Numbered from the stretch's first letter, positions 43,746 to 54,381 are shown. The stretch: 64,000 nt of DNA from Sulfitobacter indolifex (GCF_022788655.1 NZ_CP084951.1:2418001-2482000), one strand, 5' to 3'. Made by a program: numbers and translations. The notes: generated by a model from the sequence alone, not told the origin.

Positions 43746-44279
43746 TTAGGCCGCGTGGCAGAGTTGTAGTTTCGACTTGGGACGCGGCATCAGCGCATCG
43801 TCCATCAGATCTTCGATAAATGTACTCAAAAGCTGGGTTCGCCCGGTCACGCCCGCCTTGCGATAAATCGCATTGGTCTGTGCCTTCACGGTCCCTTCGG
43901 AAGTGCCGCGCATCTCAGCAATGTCGCGTGTATTCAAACCCTTAGTCAAGAAAATCGCCACATCCCGTTCGGCCGGGGTGAGGTGCCATTCGCGAAAGTG
44001 TTCTTCGAGCACATCAGCGAATTCCACCGTACAATGGCGCAACGCCGTCTCTGCTTTTTCCGCGCGTTGGAGGCTCATCCGAAGGGCCATCCAGCCCAGT
44101 ACGACCCCAAGGATCAGACCCAAAACTTGGATCCCCTTGTTCGGTCCAATATCAGCGAGCGGAGTCCCAAATAGAGTCACGCCGCGCCCTTCCAGTGCAA
44201 AAACGAGCACGAAATACACAGTGGCGTTGAACTGTAGTGCGGCGATAACCCACAGCGCGATCTTTTTCTTATTATTCAT
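43746..44279 (-). CDS. Membrane-anchored LuxR-type helix-turn-helix protein
   Basis: 177 residues. Two hydrophobic segments (about 7-29 and 47-68) form a membrane hairpin with a short loop. A coiled linker (LQRAEKAETALRHCT) leads to a C-terminal GerE/LuxR helix-turn-helix: LTPAERDVAIFLTKGLNTRDIAEMRGTSEGTVKAQTNAIYRKAGVTGRTQLLS. There is no receiver or ligand-binding domain, so signal input would be through the membrane part. It lies close to two exported paralogues on the same strand (44483, 44791), which may be its targets or partners; that link is inference. Confidence 0.86.
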   Translation of the reverse strand: MNNKKKIALWVIAALQFNATVYFVLVFALEGRGVTLFGTPLADIGPNKGIQVLGLILGVVLGWMALRMSLQRAEKAETALRHCTVEFADVLEEHFREWHLTPAERDVAIFLTKGLNTRDIAEMRGTSEGTVKAQTNAIYRKAGVTGRTQLLSTFIEDLMDDALMPRPKSKLQLCHAA

Positions 44280-44482
44280 GGTGAAGCCTTGCCTTGATGT
44301 CCGCCGTATCTAACCGCGGCACACCGAAGTGCAAGGGATGGCGGCCATGCGCCATGATCAACCCTTAGTGATTTGGCACCCGCCCCGAAGGGCGAGTGCG
44401 TGTTCTTGAGGCCAGTTTGAGGTTGCGGTTCTGGCCGGAAGAGTCTTTTAGCGCAACGCCTTAGCAGGCGACGGGCCTTAGC

Positions 44483-44749
44483 TTAGCGCGGGAAGCTGTT
44501 CACTTCTGCAGCATCTTGCGCGGCAGGGAAGACGGTGATGGTGACGTCGGATGTGTCTTCGGCGCGGAAGGTGCCGCTGTTGAAGATGTCCAGTTTCACA
44601 CTGTCGACCGCGTCGTTGCGGCTGGAGTAGGAAACGCCTGTTTCTGCTTTGTCGTTATAGCCGATTTGCTGGCCTTCCATGCCCTGTGCGAAAGCGGCGG
44701 AACCTGCTGTAGCAAGGATCAGGGCGGTTGTTACGAGTGTCTTTTTCAT
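44483..44749 (-). CDS. Small exported protein, paralogue A
   Basis: 88 residues with signal peptide (MKKTLVTTALILATAGSAAFAQ) and a short mature part: GMEGQQIGYNDKAETGVSYSSRNDAVDSVKLDIFNSGTFRAEDTSDVTITVFPA. It is about 70 percent identical by eye to the next gene upstream (44791), and both have the same length, so they arose by tandem duplication. No known domain is recognised. The pattern suggests a small beta-rich periplasmic or secreted protein. The FPR C-terminus is shared. GGACAC upstream of ATG at 44749. Confidence 0.8.
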   Translation of the reverse strand: MKKTLVTTALILATAGSAAFAQGMEGQQIGYNDKAETGVSYSSRNDAVDSVKLDIFNSGTFRAEDTSDVTITVFPAAQDAAEVNSFPR

Positions 44750-44790
44750 TGTCGTGTCCTTTCGGGGGGAAAGTTGGGTTTGGTCCGCGA

Positions 44791-45057
44791 TTAGCGCGGG
44801 AAGCGGTTCACAGACTCATCGCTCTGCTCGGTTGGGAAGACGGTGATCGTGATGTCCGACAGGTCTTCGGCGCGCAGGATGCCGTGTTTGAAGACTTCGA
44901 GTTTGGTCTCATCCACGGTTTCGCTGCGGCTGGAGTAGGAGACGCCATTGTCAGCTTTGTCGTTATAGCCGATGCGCTGGCCTTCCATGCCTTGAGCGAA
45001 AGCAGCGGTGCCTGCTGTTGCAAGGATCAGTGCGGCGGTTGCGAGTGTCTTTTTCAT
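44791..45057 (-). CDS. Small exported protein, paralogue B
   Basis: 88 residues, signal peptide MKKTLATAALILATAGTAAFAQ, mature part GMEGQRIGYNDKADNGVSYSSRSETVDETKLEVFKHGILRAEDLSDITITVFPTEQSDESVNRFPR. Tandem duplicate of the gene at 44483 with 41 bases between them. The conserved core is GYNDKA..GVSYSSR. The signal peptide sets the start at 45057, with AAAGGAACAC upstream; a longer frame to 45141 is not needed. Function unknown. Confidence 0.8.
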   Translation of the reverse strand: MKKTLATAALILATAGTAAFAQGMEGQRIGYNDKADNGVSYSSRSETVDETKLEVFKHGILRAEDLSDITITVFPTEQSDESVNRFPR

Positions 45058-45431
45058 ATCGTGTTCCTTTTCATTCCCGGGGTGAGTTGCGAGCCGCTCA
45101 GTAGCGATGCGGCATCGTCGGGATGACATGGAAAAGGGCATTCGAGGGGGTATTGGCTATCGACCCGGGGTTTAAATCGACCGATCTAAACCCCTGGAAG
45201 AGCGTCATAAACCTTGGTTTATGGGGCAGCCGAAGGGCAAAAAGCGAAGGGAGATTGCCTTAGCGTCAAGCCTGTAAGGGCGAAACCACGTTTCGCCGGC
45301 AGGCGCGCTGTCGGTAAACGAAGGCTAGCCGGTCTTTTCCCTTTGGGAAAGTTTTTTCGTGCTTTTTCTTGAAAGAACTTCGCCCCCTGCCCAAAGTTTA
45401 TGCGCAAATCGCAAACTTTGTGACGCCAAAC
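45058..45431. other. Intergenic stretch upstream of the exported pair
   Basis: No gene is supported. It should contain the promoter of the paralogue pair; TTTAAATCGACCGATCTAAA near 45171-45190 is an imperfect palindrome that could be an operator. Confidence 0.45.
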
Positions 45432-45465
45432 GCAAAACGGGCCCGCGTTCTCACGCAGGCCCGTC
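45432..45465 (-). terminator. Terminator of trpB
   Basis: On the minus strand ACGGGCCTGCGT pairs with ACGCGGGCCCGT (one mismatch), followed by TTTTGCGTTT. It lies 27 bases after the trpB stop. Confidence 0.8.
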
Positions 45466-45491
45466 AAGATCGGCTTAGATTCGGTGCTGAT

Positions 45492-46724
<1,233 letters not shown>

Positions 46725-46820
46725 TGCGCCTCTCCTAGAATGTCGCGCCAGCCTTACCGCAGCACGCCCGCCTGCGCCACCATGAGTTTCGCGCGAAAGG
46801 TGGGCGGGCAAGGCTTCGCG

Positions 46821-48758
46821 CTAGTCGAAGAGTTTGAACAGCTCGCGTTTCAAGGCATTCTCCAGCTCATCCTTCACGATATCCTCGGTCGAGCGGCTGT
46901 CATCTGGCGCGATGTTCAACTCATCTTGGATTTTCTGGCGCACCACATCCTCGGCCCGCTGTTTTTCCTCGGCAAAGTTCAGATCAATCGCGGCGCGCAG
47001 GTCGGCCTTGATCTCAGGGTCGGCCCACGGCCCCGTGATCCGCACCGGCACCGCCAGCCCACCGCGCGACGCATTGACGCGCAGCGCTTTGGGCGTGACC
47101 GTATAGTCGAGCGTCCGAGCGCCTAGATTAACCTGCCCTGCCCCGGTCGCGTTGAAGTTCGGCAGCAGCATCAGCAGATCGTCATTGCGCAGGATGCCCC
47201 CGGCAATGTCAAAACTCGCCTCCACGGAATCAAATACCGTGCTGCCGCCCTTGGCATCGACCGACCCCAACAGCGCGTCCAGATCGATCCCCGCAATCGT
47301 GCCGCGCCCCATGGTCAGCACTCCCGACCCACTGAGCGAGCGCATGATCGCATCCACCGATTGCCCGGAGCCGAGGAACGACACTTCGGCAGTTCCGTCC
47401 CCGGTAAAACGCGTCACCCCGGCGGCATCCTCCAACAGATCGCGCATCTGAACGCCCTGCGCCGTCAGCTTGCCCCCAACCGACAGGCCGCTACGGTTGT
47501 TCATCACGAACTCGCCCACGACCTTGCCGCCATAGGCGCTCATATCCTGCAGATCGAACACCATCCGCGCGCGGTCGTTGCGCAGCACGGCGCGTGTGGC
47601 CCCAAGCGCGAGTTGCCCCAGATCAATGCTCTCGGCACTCAGCGCGATGTCACCGTCAAAGGCCGCAAGCCAGTCCGCGTTGATTTCCTGCCGTGACCAC
47701 CCCTCAAGACCCGCCGCTGTCGGGCTGCCGTTGCTGCCCGTCTCTGTGGCTTCATCCGACAGGGCCGAGAGGTCCAGCGCCCCGGTGCGCAGGTTCGCGG
47801 TAATCCTCGGCGTGCCGTTCAGCGCCAGATCAGCTTGCCCGGTCAGGCTGTTGCCGCCCAAATCCAATGCGATGTTGCGCAGCGCCAAGCGCCGATCTGC
47901 CGTCAGCGTCAGCCCACCGCGCAGATCGACCGACTGCCCCAAGCCCCGCGGCAGCGTGACACCGCCCGCGCCAAAGGACGCCAGAAACCGTGCCGTATCG
48001 GCGCTGTCGATCCGCAGGTCGCCCGCCAGCGCACCATTAAGCGATCCGCGCCCGTCAAAAGAGATTTCGCCGCCCCGCGTCGCGACATCCGCACGTAAGG
48101 GCTGAACGCCCCCCTCCAAAAAATCCGCAAAACCGTCGATCCGCGCGGTAAGCTGCACCGCCTCTCCCGCGGGCGCCATGCTGGCGGTGATATCCGCCGC
48201 CCCGCCTTGCTCTGGCCAATCAAGCGCCAGATCAACACCTTCATAGCGCAACACATCAGCGCCTTCCGCGTCATAGATCAGCGTGGCATCTGTCACGGTC
48301 AGTTTCTGAATGCTCAGGGGCCGCCGGCTGGCGGTCGGTTCGCTCTCGGTCTCAATCCGCGCACCGCTGGCGCTGTCGGTGAACTGCCAACTTGCCCGCC
48401 CGTCGCGGCGCTGCTCCAGACGGATCACCGGGCTTTGCGCGGCAATATTGGTGATGCGGATTTCACCACGTAGCAAAGCGCCCGCATCCACACCAATTGC
48501 CGCATTGGCCGCCGTCAGCATCGCGCCCTTGTCGGTCCAATCGGCATTGCCGACCTCAAGCCCGCCTGCTGTCACACCAAGTACAGGCCAAAAGGTCACG
48601 CCCACATCACCGGTGATCGACACCTCCCGCCCGGTCATCCGGCTGAGTTGGTCACTGGCAATCCGCGCGATCCGTTCGCCAGGCAGCAGGAACAGCGCCC
48701 CCAGCATGATCACAACAATCAGCAACAGCGCGCCGATACCGCGTATAATCCATCTCAT
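46821..48758 (-). CDS. AsmA-family protein
   Basis: 645 residues: one N-terminal membrane helix ([27 protein letters not shown]), the AsmA N-terminal domain ([43 protein letters not shown]), long beta-rich repeats, and the C-terminal AsmA_2 domain ([39 protein letters not shown]). AsmA-like proteins bridge the inner and outer membranes and move phospholipids. The last part is charged and ends [12 protein letters not shown] at 48758 has GAGGAGAGTGCC. It is divergent from rimO. Confidence 0.9.
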   Translation of the reverse strand: MRWIIRGIGALLLIVVIMLGALFLLPGERIARIASDQLSRMTGREVSITGDVGVTFWPVLGVTAGGLEVGNADWTDKGAMLTAANAAIGVDAGALLRGEIRITNIAAQSPVIRLEQRRDGRASWQFTDSASGARIETESEPTASRRPLSIQKLTVTDATLIYDAEGADVLRYEGVDLALDWPEQGGAADITASMAPAGEAVQLTARIDGFADFLEGGVQPLRADVATRGGEISFDGRGSLNGALAGDLRIDSADTARFLASFGAGGVTLPRGLGQSVDLRGGLTLTADRRLALRNIALDLGGNSLTGQADLALNGTPRITANLRTGALDLSALSDEATETGSNGSPTAAGLEGWSRQEINADWLAAFDGDIALSAESIDLGQLALGATRAVLRNDRARMVFDLQDMSAYGGKVVGEFVMNNRSGLSVGGKLTAQGVQMRDLLEDAAGVTRFTGDGTAEVSFLGSGQSVDAIMRSLSGSGVLTMGRGTIAGIDLDALLGSVDAKGGSTVFDSVEASFDIAGGILRNDDLLMLLPNFNATGAGQVNLGARTLDYTVTPKALRVNASRGGLAVPVRITGPWADPEIKADLRAAIDLNFAEEKQRAEDVVRQKIQDELNIAPDDSRSTEDIVKDELENALKRELFKLFD

Positions 48759-48820
48759 GGCACTCTCCTCTTGCCCGGCGGCTCTTTCCCCGGTCACCCG
48801 CATGCCTTATAGCGCAAGCC

Positions 48821-50194
48821 ATGAGCACAAACCCACCCAATCTGCGCCCTGACCTCGCCCCGCAAGCGAAGATCAGCAACCCCGCCCGTCCTGGCCAGCC
48901 GACAATCGGCATGGTCAGCCTTGGCTGCCCCAAGGCGCTGGTGGACTCTGAACGCATTCTCACGCGGCTGCGCGCCGAAGGCTATGGCGTCTCGCCTGAC
49001 TATGCGGGCGCAGATGCGGTGATCGTGAACACTTGCGGGTTTCTGGACAGCGCCAAGGCGGAAAGCCTCGACGCCATTGGCGAAGCGCTTAAGGAAAATG
49101 GCAAGGTCATCGTCACCGGCTGTTTGGGGGCCGAGCCGGATTACATCCGTGAGCATCACCCCAAGATCCTCGCCGTGACTGGCCCGCATCAATACGAGCA
49201 GGTGCTCGACGCGGTGCATGGCGCGGTGCCGCCCAGCCCTGACCCGTTTATCGATTTGCTACCCGCGCAACAGGTCTCGCTGACCCCGCGCCACTATAGC
49301 TACCTCAAGATTTCCGAGGGCTGTAACCACAAGTGCAAGTTCTGCATCATTCCTGACATGCGCGGCCGCCTGCAATCGCGCCCCGCCCATGCGGTCATGC
49401 GCGAGGCCGAACGGCTGGTCGACAATGGCGTTAAGGAACTCTTGGTCATCAGCCAAGATACCTCTGCCTACGGCGTTGACATCAAACACGCCGAAGACCG
49501 TGGCCATCGTGCGCATATCACCGATCTGGCGCGTGATCTTGGCTCGCTTGGCGCTTGGGTACGCCTGCACTATGTCTACCCCTACCCCCATGTGCGCAAA
49601 CTGATCCCGCTCATGGCCGAAGGTCTGGTGCTGCCCTATTTAGACATCCCGTTCCAGCACGCGCACCCGGACGTGCTGAAACGCATGGCCCGCCCTGCGG
49701 CGGCGTCAAAAACCCTCGATGAGATTGCCGCATGGCGCGACACCTGCCCCGACATCACCCTGCGTTCGACATTCATCGTCGGCTATCCGGGTGAGACTGA
49801 GGCGGAGTTCCAAACCCTGCTCGACTGGCTCGACGAGGCGCAACTCGACCGCGTCGGATGCTTCCAATACGAAAACGTCGAAGGCGCACGCTCAAATGCG
49901 CTGCCCGACCATGTGCCCGCAGAGGTCAAACAAGACCGCTGGGATCGCTTCATGGAAAAGGCCCAAGCCATCTCCGAGGCCAAGCTCGCCGCGAAGGTCG
50001 GCAAGCGCATCGATGTGATCGTGGACGAAATCGACGAGGATGCCGCCACCTGCCGCACCAAGGCCGACGCGCCCGAGATCGATGGCAACCTGTTCATTGA
50101 TGAGGATTTCCAGAACCTCAAGGTCGGCGATATCGTCACTGTCGAAGTCGAAGAAGCTGGCGAATACGACCTCTGGGGACGTCAGATCACCTGA
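48821..50194 (+). CDS. rimO: Ribosomal protein S12 methylthiotransferase RimO
   Basis: 457 residues: N-terminal MTTase domain ([42 protein letters not shown]), radical SAM domain with [17 protein letters not shown] (CxxxCxxC), and a C-terminal TRAM domain ([33 protein letters not shown]). It methylthiolates Asp of S12 using two 4Fe-4S clusters. The segment [18 protein letters not shown] separates it from MiaB. No strong ribosome site is obvious before the ATG. Confidence 0.96.
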   Translation: MSTNPPNLRPDLAPQAKISNPARPGQPTIGMVSLGCPKALVDSERILTRLRAEGYGVSPDYAGADAVIVNTCGFLDSAKAESLDAIGEALKENGKVIVTGCLGAEPDYIREHHPKILAVTGPHQYEQVLDAVHGAVPPSPDPFIDLLPAQQVSLTPRHYSYLKISEGCNHKCKFCIIPDMRGRLQSRPAHAVMREAERLVDNGVKELLVISQDTSAYGVDIKHAEDRGHRAHITDLARDLGSLGAWVRLHYVYPYPHVRKLIPLMAEGLVLPYLDIPFQHAHPDVLKRMARPAAASKTLDEIAAWRDTCPDITLRSTFIVGYPGETEAEFQTLLDWLDEAQLDRVGCFQYENVEGARSNALPDHVPAEVKQDRWDRFMEKAQAISEAKLAAKVGKRIDVIVDEIDEDAATCRTKADAPEIDGNLFIDEDFQNLKVGDIVTVEVEEAGEYDLWGRQIT

Positions 50195-50211
50195 CGCCCC
50201 CTAGGGCTGCC

Positions 50212-50706
50212 TTAGACGTAAGCGCCCGCCGAATAGGTCAGCTCATAGCTGTGGCTGTAAAGCTCGAACACGATGCCAAAGGGGTCTTCGACATAGACCA
50301 TGCGGTAGGGCTTTTCGCCGGGGAAATATTCCCGCACCGGCATGCGCTGCTTGCCGCCCGCCGCGACGATGCGTTCCAATAGCCCTTCGACATCCGGGTC
50401 TTGGATGGCAAAGTGGAAGGTGCCGTGGCGCTTGTGCTCTAGCTTTTCTTCGGGGGCGTAATTGCCGGGGAACTCGAAGATCTCAATGCCGATGCCATCC
50501 GCCGTGGCGAGATGGGCAATGCGCAGTGATCCCCAGCCGGGACCGAAAACATCGGTGCACATGACGCCGATGGCGGTGTCATCCTCCACCGCTTCGGTGG
50601 GCTGCATCACGACGTAGAACCCAAGCACTTCGGAATAGAAATCAACGGCGGCGTCGAGGTCTGGCACAGATAGGCCGATGTGGGAAAAGGTACGGGGGGT
50701 GGTCAT
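50212..50706 (-). CDS. VOC-family (glyoxalase/dioxygenase-fold) protein
   Basis: 164 residues with one vicinal-oxygen-chelate domain: FSHIGLSVPDLDAAVDFYSEVLGF, then GWGSLRIAHLATADGIGIEIFEF, HFAIQDPDVEGLLERIVAAGG and YVEDPFGIVFELYSHSYE. The metal ligands H and E are at the usual places (H near 11, E near 80, H near 98, E near 152), so a metal-dependent activity is likely but the substrate is not. GGAGATT sets ATG at 50706. It is divergent from the LysR gene at 50802, its likely regulator. Confidence 0.88.
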   Translation of the reverse strand: MTTPRTFSHIGLSVPDLDAAVDFYSEVLGFYVVMQPTEAVEDDTAIGVMCTDVFGPGWGSLRIAHLATADGIGIEIFEFPGNYAPEEKLEHKRHGTFHFAIQDPDVEGLLERIVAAGGKQRMPVREYFPGEKPYRMVYVEDPFGIVFELYSHSYELTYSAGAYV

Positions 50707-50762
50707 AGTCAATCTCCTGTTTGCGTTGAGGTTGAGATAGACAGGCGCACCCCATGTGTGAA

Positions 50763-50789
50763 ATTATCAAACCTCATGAAAATCATAAT
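50763..50789. promoter_or_regulatory. Candidate LysR operator in the VOC-lysR gap
   Basis: ATTAT (50763-50767) and ATAAT (50785-50789) are inverted around a core ATGA-AAA-TCAT (50776-50786). It lies between divergent genes just before the LysR start, where LysR autoregulatory sites usually are. Confidence 0.4.
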
Positions 50790-50801
50790 GAAACGTTTTC
50801 C

Positions 50802-51692
50802 ATGCTGAACGCCACCTGGCTCGAGACCTTCACCACCCTTTGTGAGACCGGCCATTTCACCCGCACAGCGGAGCGGTTGAACATGACCCAGCCCGGCGTG
50901 TCACAACATCTGCGCAAGCTTGAGGATCAACTGGGCCAACCGCTGATCGCACGGGAGGGGAAGAGTTTTACCCTGACCCCGGCGGGTGAGGCGCTGTTTG
51001 AGACTGGCCTTGCCCGGCGACGCGAAGAACAGCAGTTGCGCGAACGGATCGCCACCGACCTGCCCGACCGGGGCGTGGTGCATATCGCCTGTTCCGGCAG
51101 TTTCGCCATGCTTCTGCATCCGCTGCTGCTGGATTGGATGGAGCAAGCGCCGGACCTCACCCTGCATCTCGAAGCCGCCCCCCAAGCCACAATCCGCGCC
51201 GGACTGCTTGATGGGCGGTTTGATCTGGGCGTCTTGGCCGATGATCCCGCCCATGCTCGGCTGGAAGCCCAGCATCTGGGCCGCGAAGAACTTTGTCTTA
51301 TCCTGCCGGTTAATATGTTGGAACCAATAGATAGCTTCGCCGATCTCGAAGTGCGCGGCTTCATCGCGCACCCCGATGGCTTTACCTATGCCGATGATCT
51401 GTTGCAGCTTAATTTCCCCGACAGCTATCCGGGGGCGGACCGGATGCGCCTGCGCGGCTATGTGAACCAAATCGGCCAGATCCCGGCAGCGGTCGCGCGG
51501 GGTTTGGGCTACACGCTTTTGCCCCGCAGCGGGGTCGAGACTTTTGCGGCGAAAGATCGGCTTCGGCTGGTGCCGCTGCCGAAACGACGCTGGCATGATC
51601 TTTGGCTCGCCTCGCGGCGTGGGCGGCCCCTGCCCGCCCGAATGCGCAGGGCGGCAGAACTTATCGCTGAGGCAGCTGCGAGATTGCACTAG
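50802..51692 (+). CDS. LysR-family transcription regulator
   Basis: 296 residues. The N-terminal helix-turn-helix is typical: WLETFTTLCETGHFTRTAERLNMTQPGVSQHLRKLEDQLGQPLIAREGKSFTLTPAGEALF. The effector domain follows (VVHIACSGSFAMLLHPLLLDWMEQAPDLTLHLE). ATG at 50802 matches family starts. The VOC gene opposite is the most likely target. Ligand unknown. Confidence 0.93.
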   Translation: MLNATWLETFTTLCETGHFTRTAERLNMTQPGVSQHLRKLEDQLGQPLIAREGKSFTLTPAGEALFETGLARRREEQQLRERIATDLPDRGVVHIACSGSFAMLLHPLLLDWMEQAPDLTLHLEAAPQATIRAGLLDGRFDLGVLADDPAHARLEAQHLGREELCLILPVNMLEPIDSFADLEVRGFIAHPDGFTYADDLLQLNFPDSYPGADRMRLRGYVNQIGQIPAAVARGLGYTLLPRSGVETFAAKDRLRLVPLPKRRWHDLWLASRRGRPLPARMRRAAELIAEAAARLH

Positions 51693-51775
51693 GCCGCACA
51701 ATTCGCCGATATTGTGGAACCAAACCGCCCCGCTACTAGATATACCTACAAGAAAGGGCGCGACGACGGAGAGAC

Positions 51776-51804
51776 TTGAACATGTTCCCTTTCTGTTCTA
51801 TATG
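51776..51804 (+). promoter_or_regulatory. SOS (LexA) promoter of the tandem-repeat protein
   Basis: GTTC-CCTTTCT-GTTC (51784-51798) is the alphaproteobacterial LexA site GTTC-N7-GTTC. It fills the 17-bp spacer between -35 TTGAAC (51776-51781) and -10 TATATG (51799-51804), so LexA would block the polymerase directly. Confidence 0.78.
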
Positions 51805-51832
51805 TAGAACGCAGTAGCAGAGGAATGACCAC

Positions 51833-52216
51833 ATGTCTTTTCAACCTCAGTTTCCCGGCATTTTCGACCCTGATCAACAGGGCCGCCCGCCGCGCGGCAG
51901 CGACAGTGCGCAGCCTAAACAGGCCGACCGCCGCATGCCCGCGACCGAAAAACAAATGCAATACGCGCACTCCCTTGCCAAGCGAACCGGCGATGATCTC
52001 CCCGAAGGGATCGAGGCGGATCGAACGGCGGTTTCGGAGTGGATCGACGCCCATAAACCGCAGACGCTGGAGGGGCCGTTTGCCGCCTACCCTTCGGCAA
52101 AACAGGTCGCGTTCGCCGAACGCATCGCCCGTCTGAAGCGACGCGATGTGCCAGAGGAGTGTTTTCGCGATAAAACCCTAATGTCGCGTTGGATCGACGG
52201 CAATAAACCGCGCTGA
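51833..52216 (+). CDS. SOS-controlled protein with two helical repeats
   Basis: 127 residues, cytoplasmic. After a polar N-terminus it contains two similar units: PATEKQMQYAHSLAKRTGDDLPEG ... SEWIDAHKP (about 36-75) and YPSAKQVAFAERIARLKRRDVPEE ... SRWIDGNKP (about 86-126). This KQ-AxA-IA pattern recalls short C-terminal repeats of DNA topoisomerases and plasmid proteins, suggesting nucleic-acid contact, but the family is not firmly known to me. GAGGAATGACC precedes the ATG. Its promoter carries a LexA box, so it should be induced by DNA damage. Confidence 0.78.
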   Translation: MSFQPQFPGIFDPDQQGRPPRGSDSAQPKQADRRMPATEKQMQYAHSLAKRTGDDLPEGIEADRTAVSEWIDAHKPQTLEGPFAAYPSAKQVAFAERIARLKRRDVPEECFRDKTLMSRWIDGNKPR

Positions 52217-52287
52217 TCTGGGGGGGGCGGCGCTCTTTACGCGCCGTCACCTCTGGCAGCGGTAGACTTCGCTACTACCTTCATTCC

Positions 52288-52908
52288 ATGAGCTATCCGA
52301 CCTCCACCGCTGAGACTTTAGCCGACGGCACCGTGCATGTGCTCAGCCTCGGATTCGCTATTCCTGCCAGTATCTTGCTGATGATCCACGCCGCAGGGCA
52401 AGAGGGGCAGTTGGCCGCGACAGCGGTCTACGCCGCTTGCATCCTCGCCTCTTTCACTGCCTCCGCTGTCTACCATCTGCTGCCCTTCGACCGCAGCCGC
52501 GCTTTTCTGGGCCGCGTCGACCATGCCGCGATCTATTTCAAAATCGCGGGCACCTATACGCCGCTGGTGATGGTGATTGGATCGGGCTTTGCCTATGGCG
52601 TCCTCGGCGTGGTCTGGGCCTTGGCGGTGATCGGCGCGGTGGCCAAACTGTGGTTCTGGCGCACCGATGCGCGCGGATCACTGGCGCTCTACCTCGGGAT
52701 GGGCTGGCTTTCGGTCCTGCTGATCTATCCGATGTGGCACAATCTGCCCGGTGCCGCACTGGCGCTGGTGGCCGTGGGTGGGTTGACCTACTCGGCAGGC
52801 ACGCTGATCTACGCCCACCCCGGCATGCGCTATCAAAACGCGATCTGGCATGTGTTCGTGCTGATCGCCACGGCCTGTTTCTTTGCCGCCATTGCGCTGA
52901 GCCTCTAG
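52288..52908 (+). CDS. Hemolysin III (HlyIII/PAQR) family membrane protein
   Basis: 206 residues with seven predicted helices. The family metal site is seen as SAVYHLLP near residue 60 (S-x3-H), DHAAIYFKIAGTYTP (D-H) and a C-terminal helix with H in NAIWHVFVLIATACFF. HlyIII members are PAQR-like hydrolases or lipid-sensing proteins. The stop overlaps the end of the convergent IMPACT gene by 4 bases. Confidence 0.88.
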   Translation: MSYPTSTAETLADGTVHVLSLGFAIPASILLMIHAAGQEGQLAATAVYAACILASFTASAVYHLLPFDRSRAFLGRVDHAAIYFKIAGTYTPLVMVIGSGFAYGVLGVVWALAVIGAVAKLWFWRTDARGSLALYLGMGWLSVLLIYPMWHNLPGAALALVAVGGLTYSAGTLIYAHPGMRYQNAIWHVFVLIATACFFAAIALSL

Positions 52909-53261
52909 GCCGCGAGTTGATCAAGGTAGGCCCGCACGCAGGTCTGGACATGACGAAAGCGGTCGCCGCCAAGATGTTTCCCGCCATACCAGCGCGTCAC
53001 CACGATCAGATGATCCTCCAGCCCTTCGCGCTCCAGCATCCGAACGATTACCATCCCTGCCCCGGATTCGCCGTCATCCCCTTTAAGCGGGCCTCCGTCC
53101 GACAGCAGCACCGCCCAAGTGTTATGCGTGGCCTTGGCGTAGGACTTGTCGCGCTTAAGGTCTTTCAGCGCGGCGTCAACCTCAGCACGGTCCCGGGCAT
53201 CACAGCCCGACACCGCGTATTTTGACCCGCGGTCGTTCAGCACATGCCCCAGTTTGAGCAA
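52905..53261 (-). CDS. IMPACT/YigZ N-terminal-domain protein
   Basis: About 118 residues: only the IMPACT fold is present, DRGSKYAVSGCDARDRAEVDAAL, SYAKATHNTWAVLL, DDGESGAGMVIVRMLEREGLEDHLIVVTRWYGGKHLGGDRFRHV. The C-terminal domain of full YigZ is missing. No ATG fits: I use TTG at 53261, four bases after the M48 gene stop; GTG at 53243 is an alternative. The long upstream frame lies inside the M48 gene and is a shadow. The M48 gene precedes it on the same strand. Confidence 0.8.
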   Translation of the reverse strand: MLKLGHVLNDRGSKYAVSGCDARDRAEVDAALKDLKRDKSYAKATHNTWAVLLSDGGPLKGDDGESGAGMVIVRMLEREGLEDHLIVVTRWYGGKHLGGDRFRHVQTCVRAYLDQLAA

Positions 53262-53265
53262 ACCG

Positions 53266-53991
53266 TCACAGCCCTGCCATGGTACGGCGCACGGTGTCGA
53301 TCCGGGAACTGTTGGGCGGATGCGTGCCAAGGAAACGATCACCCGGATCGGGAATGCGGGTGAAGAATTCCGCCCCCCGCAGCGGGTTGTATCCGGCCCG
53401 CGCAGTGATGACCGTGCCAAGGGCGTCGGCCTCAAGCTCAAAGTCTTTAGAATAGCGCCGTGCCCCAACTTCTGCGCCCAACTCCTGCGCCGTGCGTACG
53501 GCGGTCGCGTCTCCGCCGCTCAGCGTGGCGATCCCGGCAAAGATCACAGCACCGGCCATGGCGTTTTGCTGCTGACGGGCAATGTGGCCTGCGATGTGAT
53601 GCGCCGTCTCATGGCCCAGAACAAAGGCCAATTCATCCGCGTTCCGGGCATCCGCGATCAGCGCCAAGGTGAATGCAACAATCGGGCGGCCATTTTCATC
53701 AAGCGTCTGAAAGGCGTTAGCCGGCTGCCCGGGGCGGTCGTCCACCACGATATTGAAATCGCAGTTCAGCCCGGTGGTGCGGTTGCGGCACTCGCGCTCA
53801 GCCACCGGTTCAAGCGTGCGGACCACCTGCACAAAGCTGCGCGCAGCGGCGCTGGCGTTAAGCCTTGGGTTGGATTCCTGCGTTGTTCTAGGCGTATCTG
53901 AGGGGATCGGCCCTGTTTGAATGGGTGCCACGTCACAGGCCGAAAGCAGCGCAATGAAGCCAAATGCGCCCAGGGCATTGATAAATCTCAC
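53266..53991 (-). CDS. M48-family metallopeptidase, lipoprotein
   Basis: 241 residues. GTG at 53991, with a GAGGAA ribosome site, starts a lipoprotein signal ending in LLSAC. The zinc site HETAHHIAGH (HExxH) and the downstream E in FELEADALG form the M48 active site. GTHPPNSSRIDTVRR closes the domain. It should act in the periplasm on misfolded or outer-membrane proteins (LoiP/BepA type). An upstream in-frame ATG at 54051 is possible but spoils the lipoprotein signal. Confidence 0.86.
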   Translation of the reverse strand: MRFINALGAFGFIALLSACDVAPIQTGPIPSDTPRTTQESNPRLNASAAARSFVQVVRTLEPVAERECRNRTTGLNCDFNIVVDDRPGQPANAFQTLDENGRPIVAFTLALIADARNADELAFVLGHETAHHIAGHIARQQQNAMAGAVIFAGIATLSGGDATAVRTAQELGAEVGARRYSKDFELEADALGTVITARAGYNPLRGAEFFTRIPDPGDRFLGTHPPNSSRIDTVRRTMAGL

Positions 53992-54087
53992 GACAGTTCC
54001 TCGCTCGGTTTGTCCGACCCCCTCTCTATCATGAGCCGCCCCCGCTGCCACCCCCGTTCACGGAGCTTTGACGCCCCGCCGAACGTG

Positions 54088-54139
54088 GTCTTGCACTCGC
54101 GAGCATAAAGCCTGTCTTGCGCTCGCGAGCACAAAGCCT
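54088..54139. repeat. 26-bp tandem repeat upstream of the small conserved protein
   Basis: Two units, 54088-54113 and 54114-54139, differ at two positions. Each contains the palindrome CTCGCGAG. They end 11 bases before the ATG at 54151, so they overlap the leader and perhaps the ribosome site. Confidence 0.75.
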
Positions 54140-54150
54140 AATGTGCCCTC

Positions 54151-54381
54151 ATGTTTACCATCGAGCATGAATTCGACGCCACCGTCATCACCCTGATTGA
54201 CGAATCCGACGCCCCCCTGCGCGAGGACGTGACCGTCTCTGCCTTTGCAGAGGAGATCACGATCGAGCAATGGGACGCGCGCACAGACCGTGTGGCCAAG
54301 ATCACCCTGTCCCCCGCGCAATTGCGCGATCTGACAGCGGCCTTAAACCTGCCCGAGGGCATCTACCGCAGCAATTCCTAA
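54151..54381 (+). CDS. Small conserved protein of unknown function
   Basis: 76 residues, cytoplasmic: MFTIEHEFDATVITLIDE, EDVTVSAFAEEITIEQWDARTD, KITLSPAQLRDLTAALNLPEGIY. Predicted beta-rich first part and a C-terminal helix. No known domain is assigned. It starts just after a tandem repeat and ends 10 bases before the aminotransferase start, so they may be cotranscribed. GTGCCCTC upstream gives only a poor ribosome site. Confidence 0.68.
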   Translation: MFTIEHEFDATVITLIDESDAPLREDVTVSAFAEEITIEQWDARTDRVAKITLSPAQLRDLTAALNLPEGIYRSNS

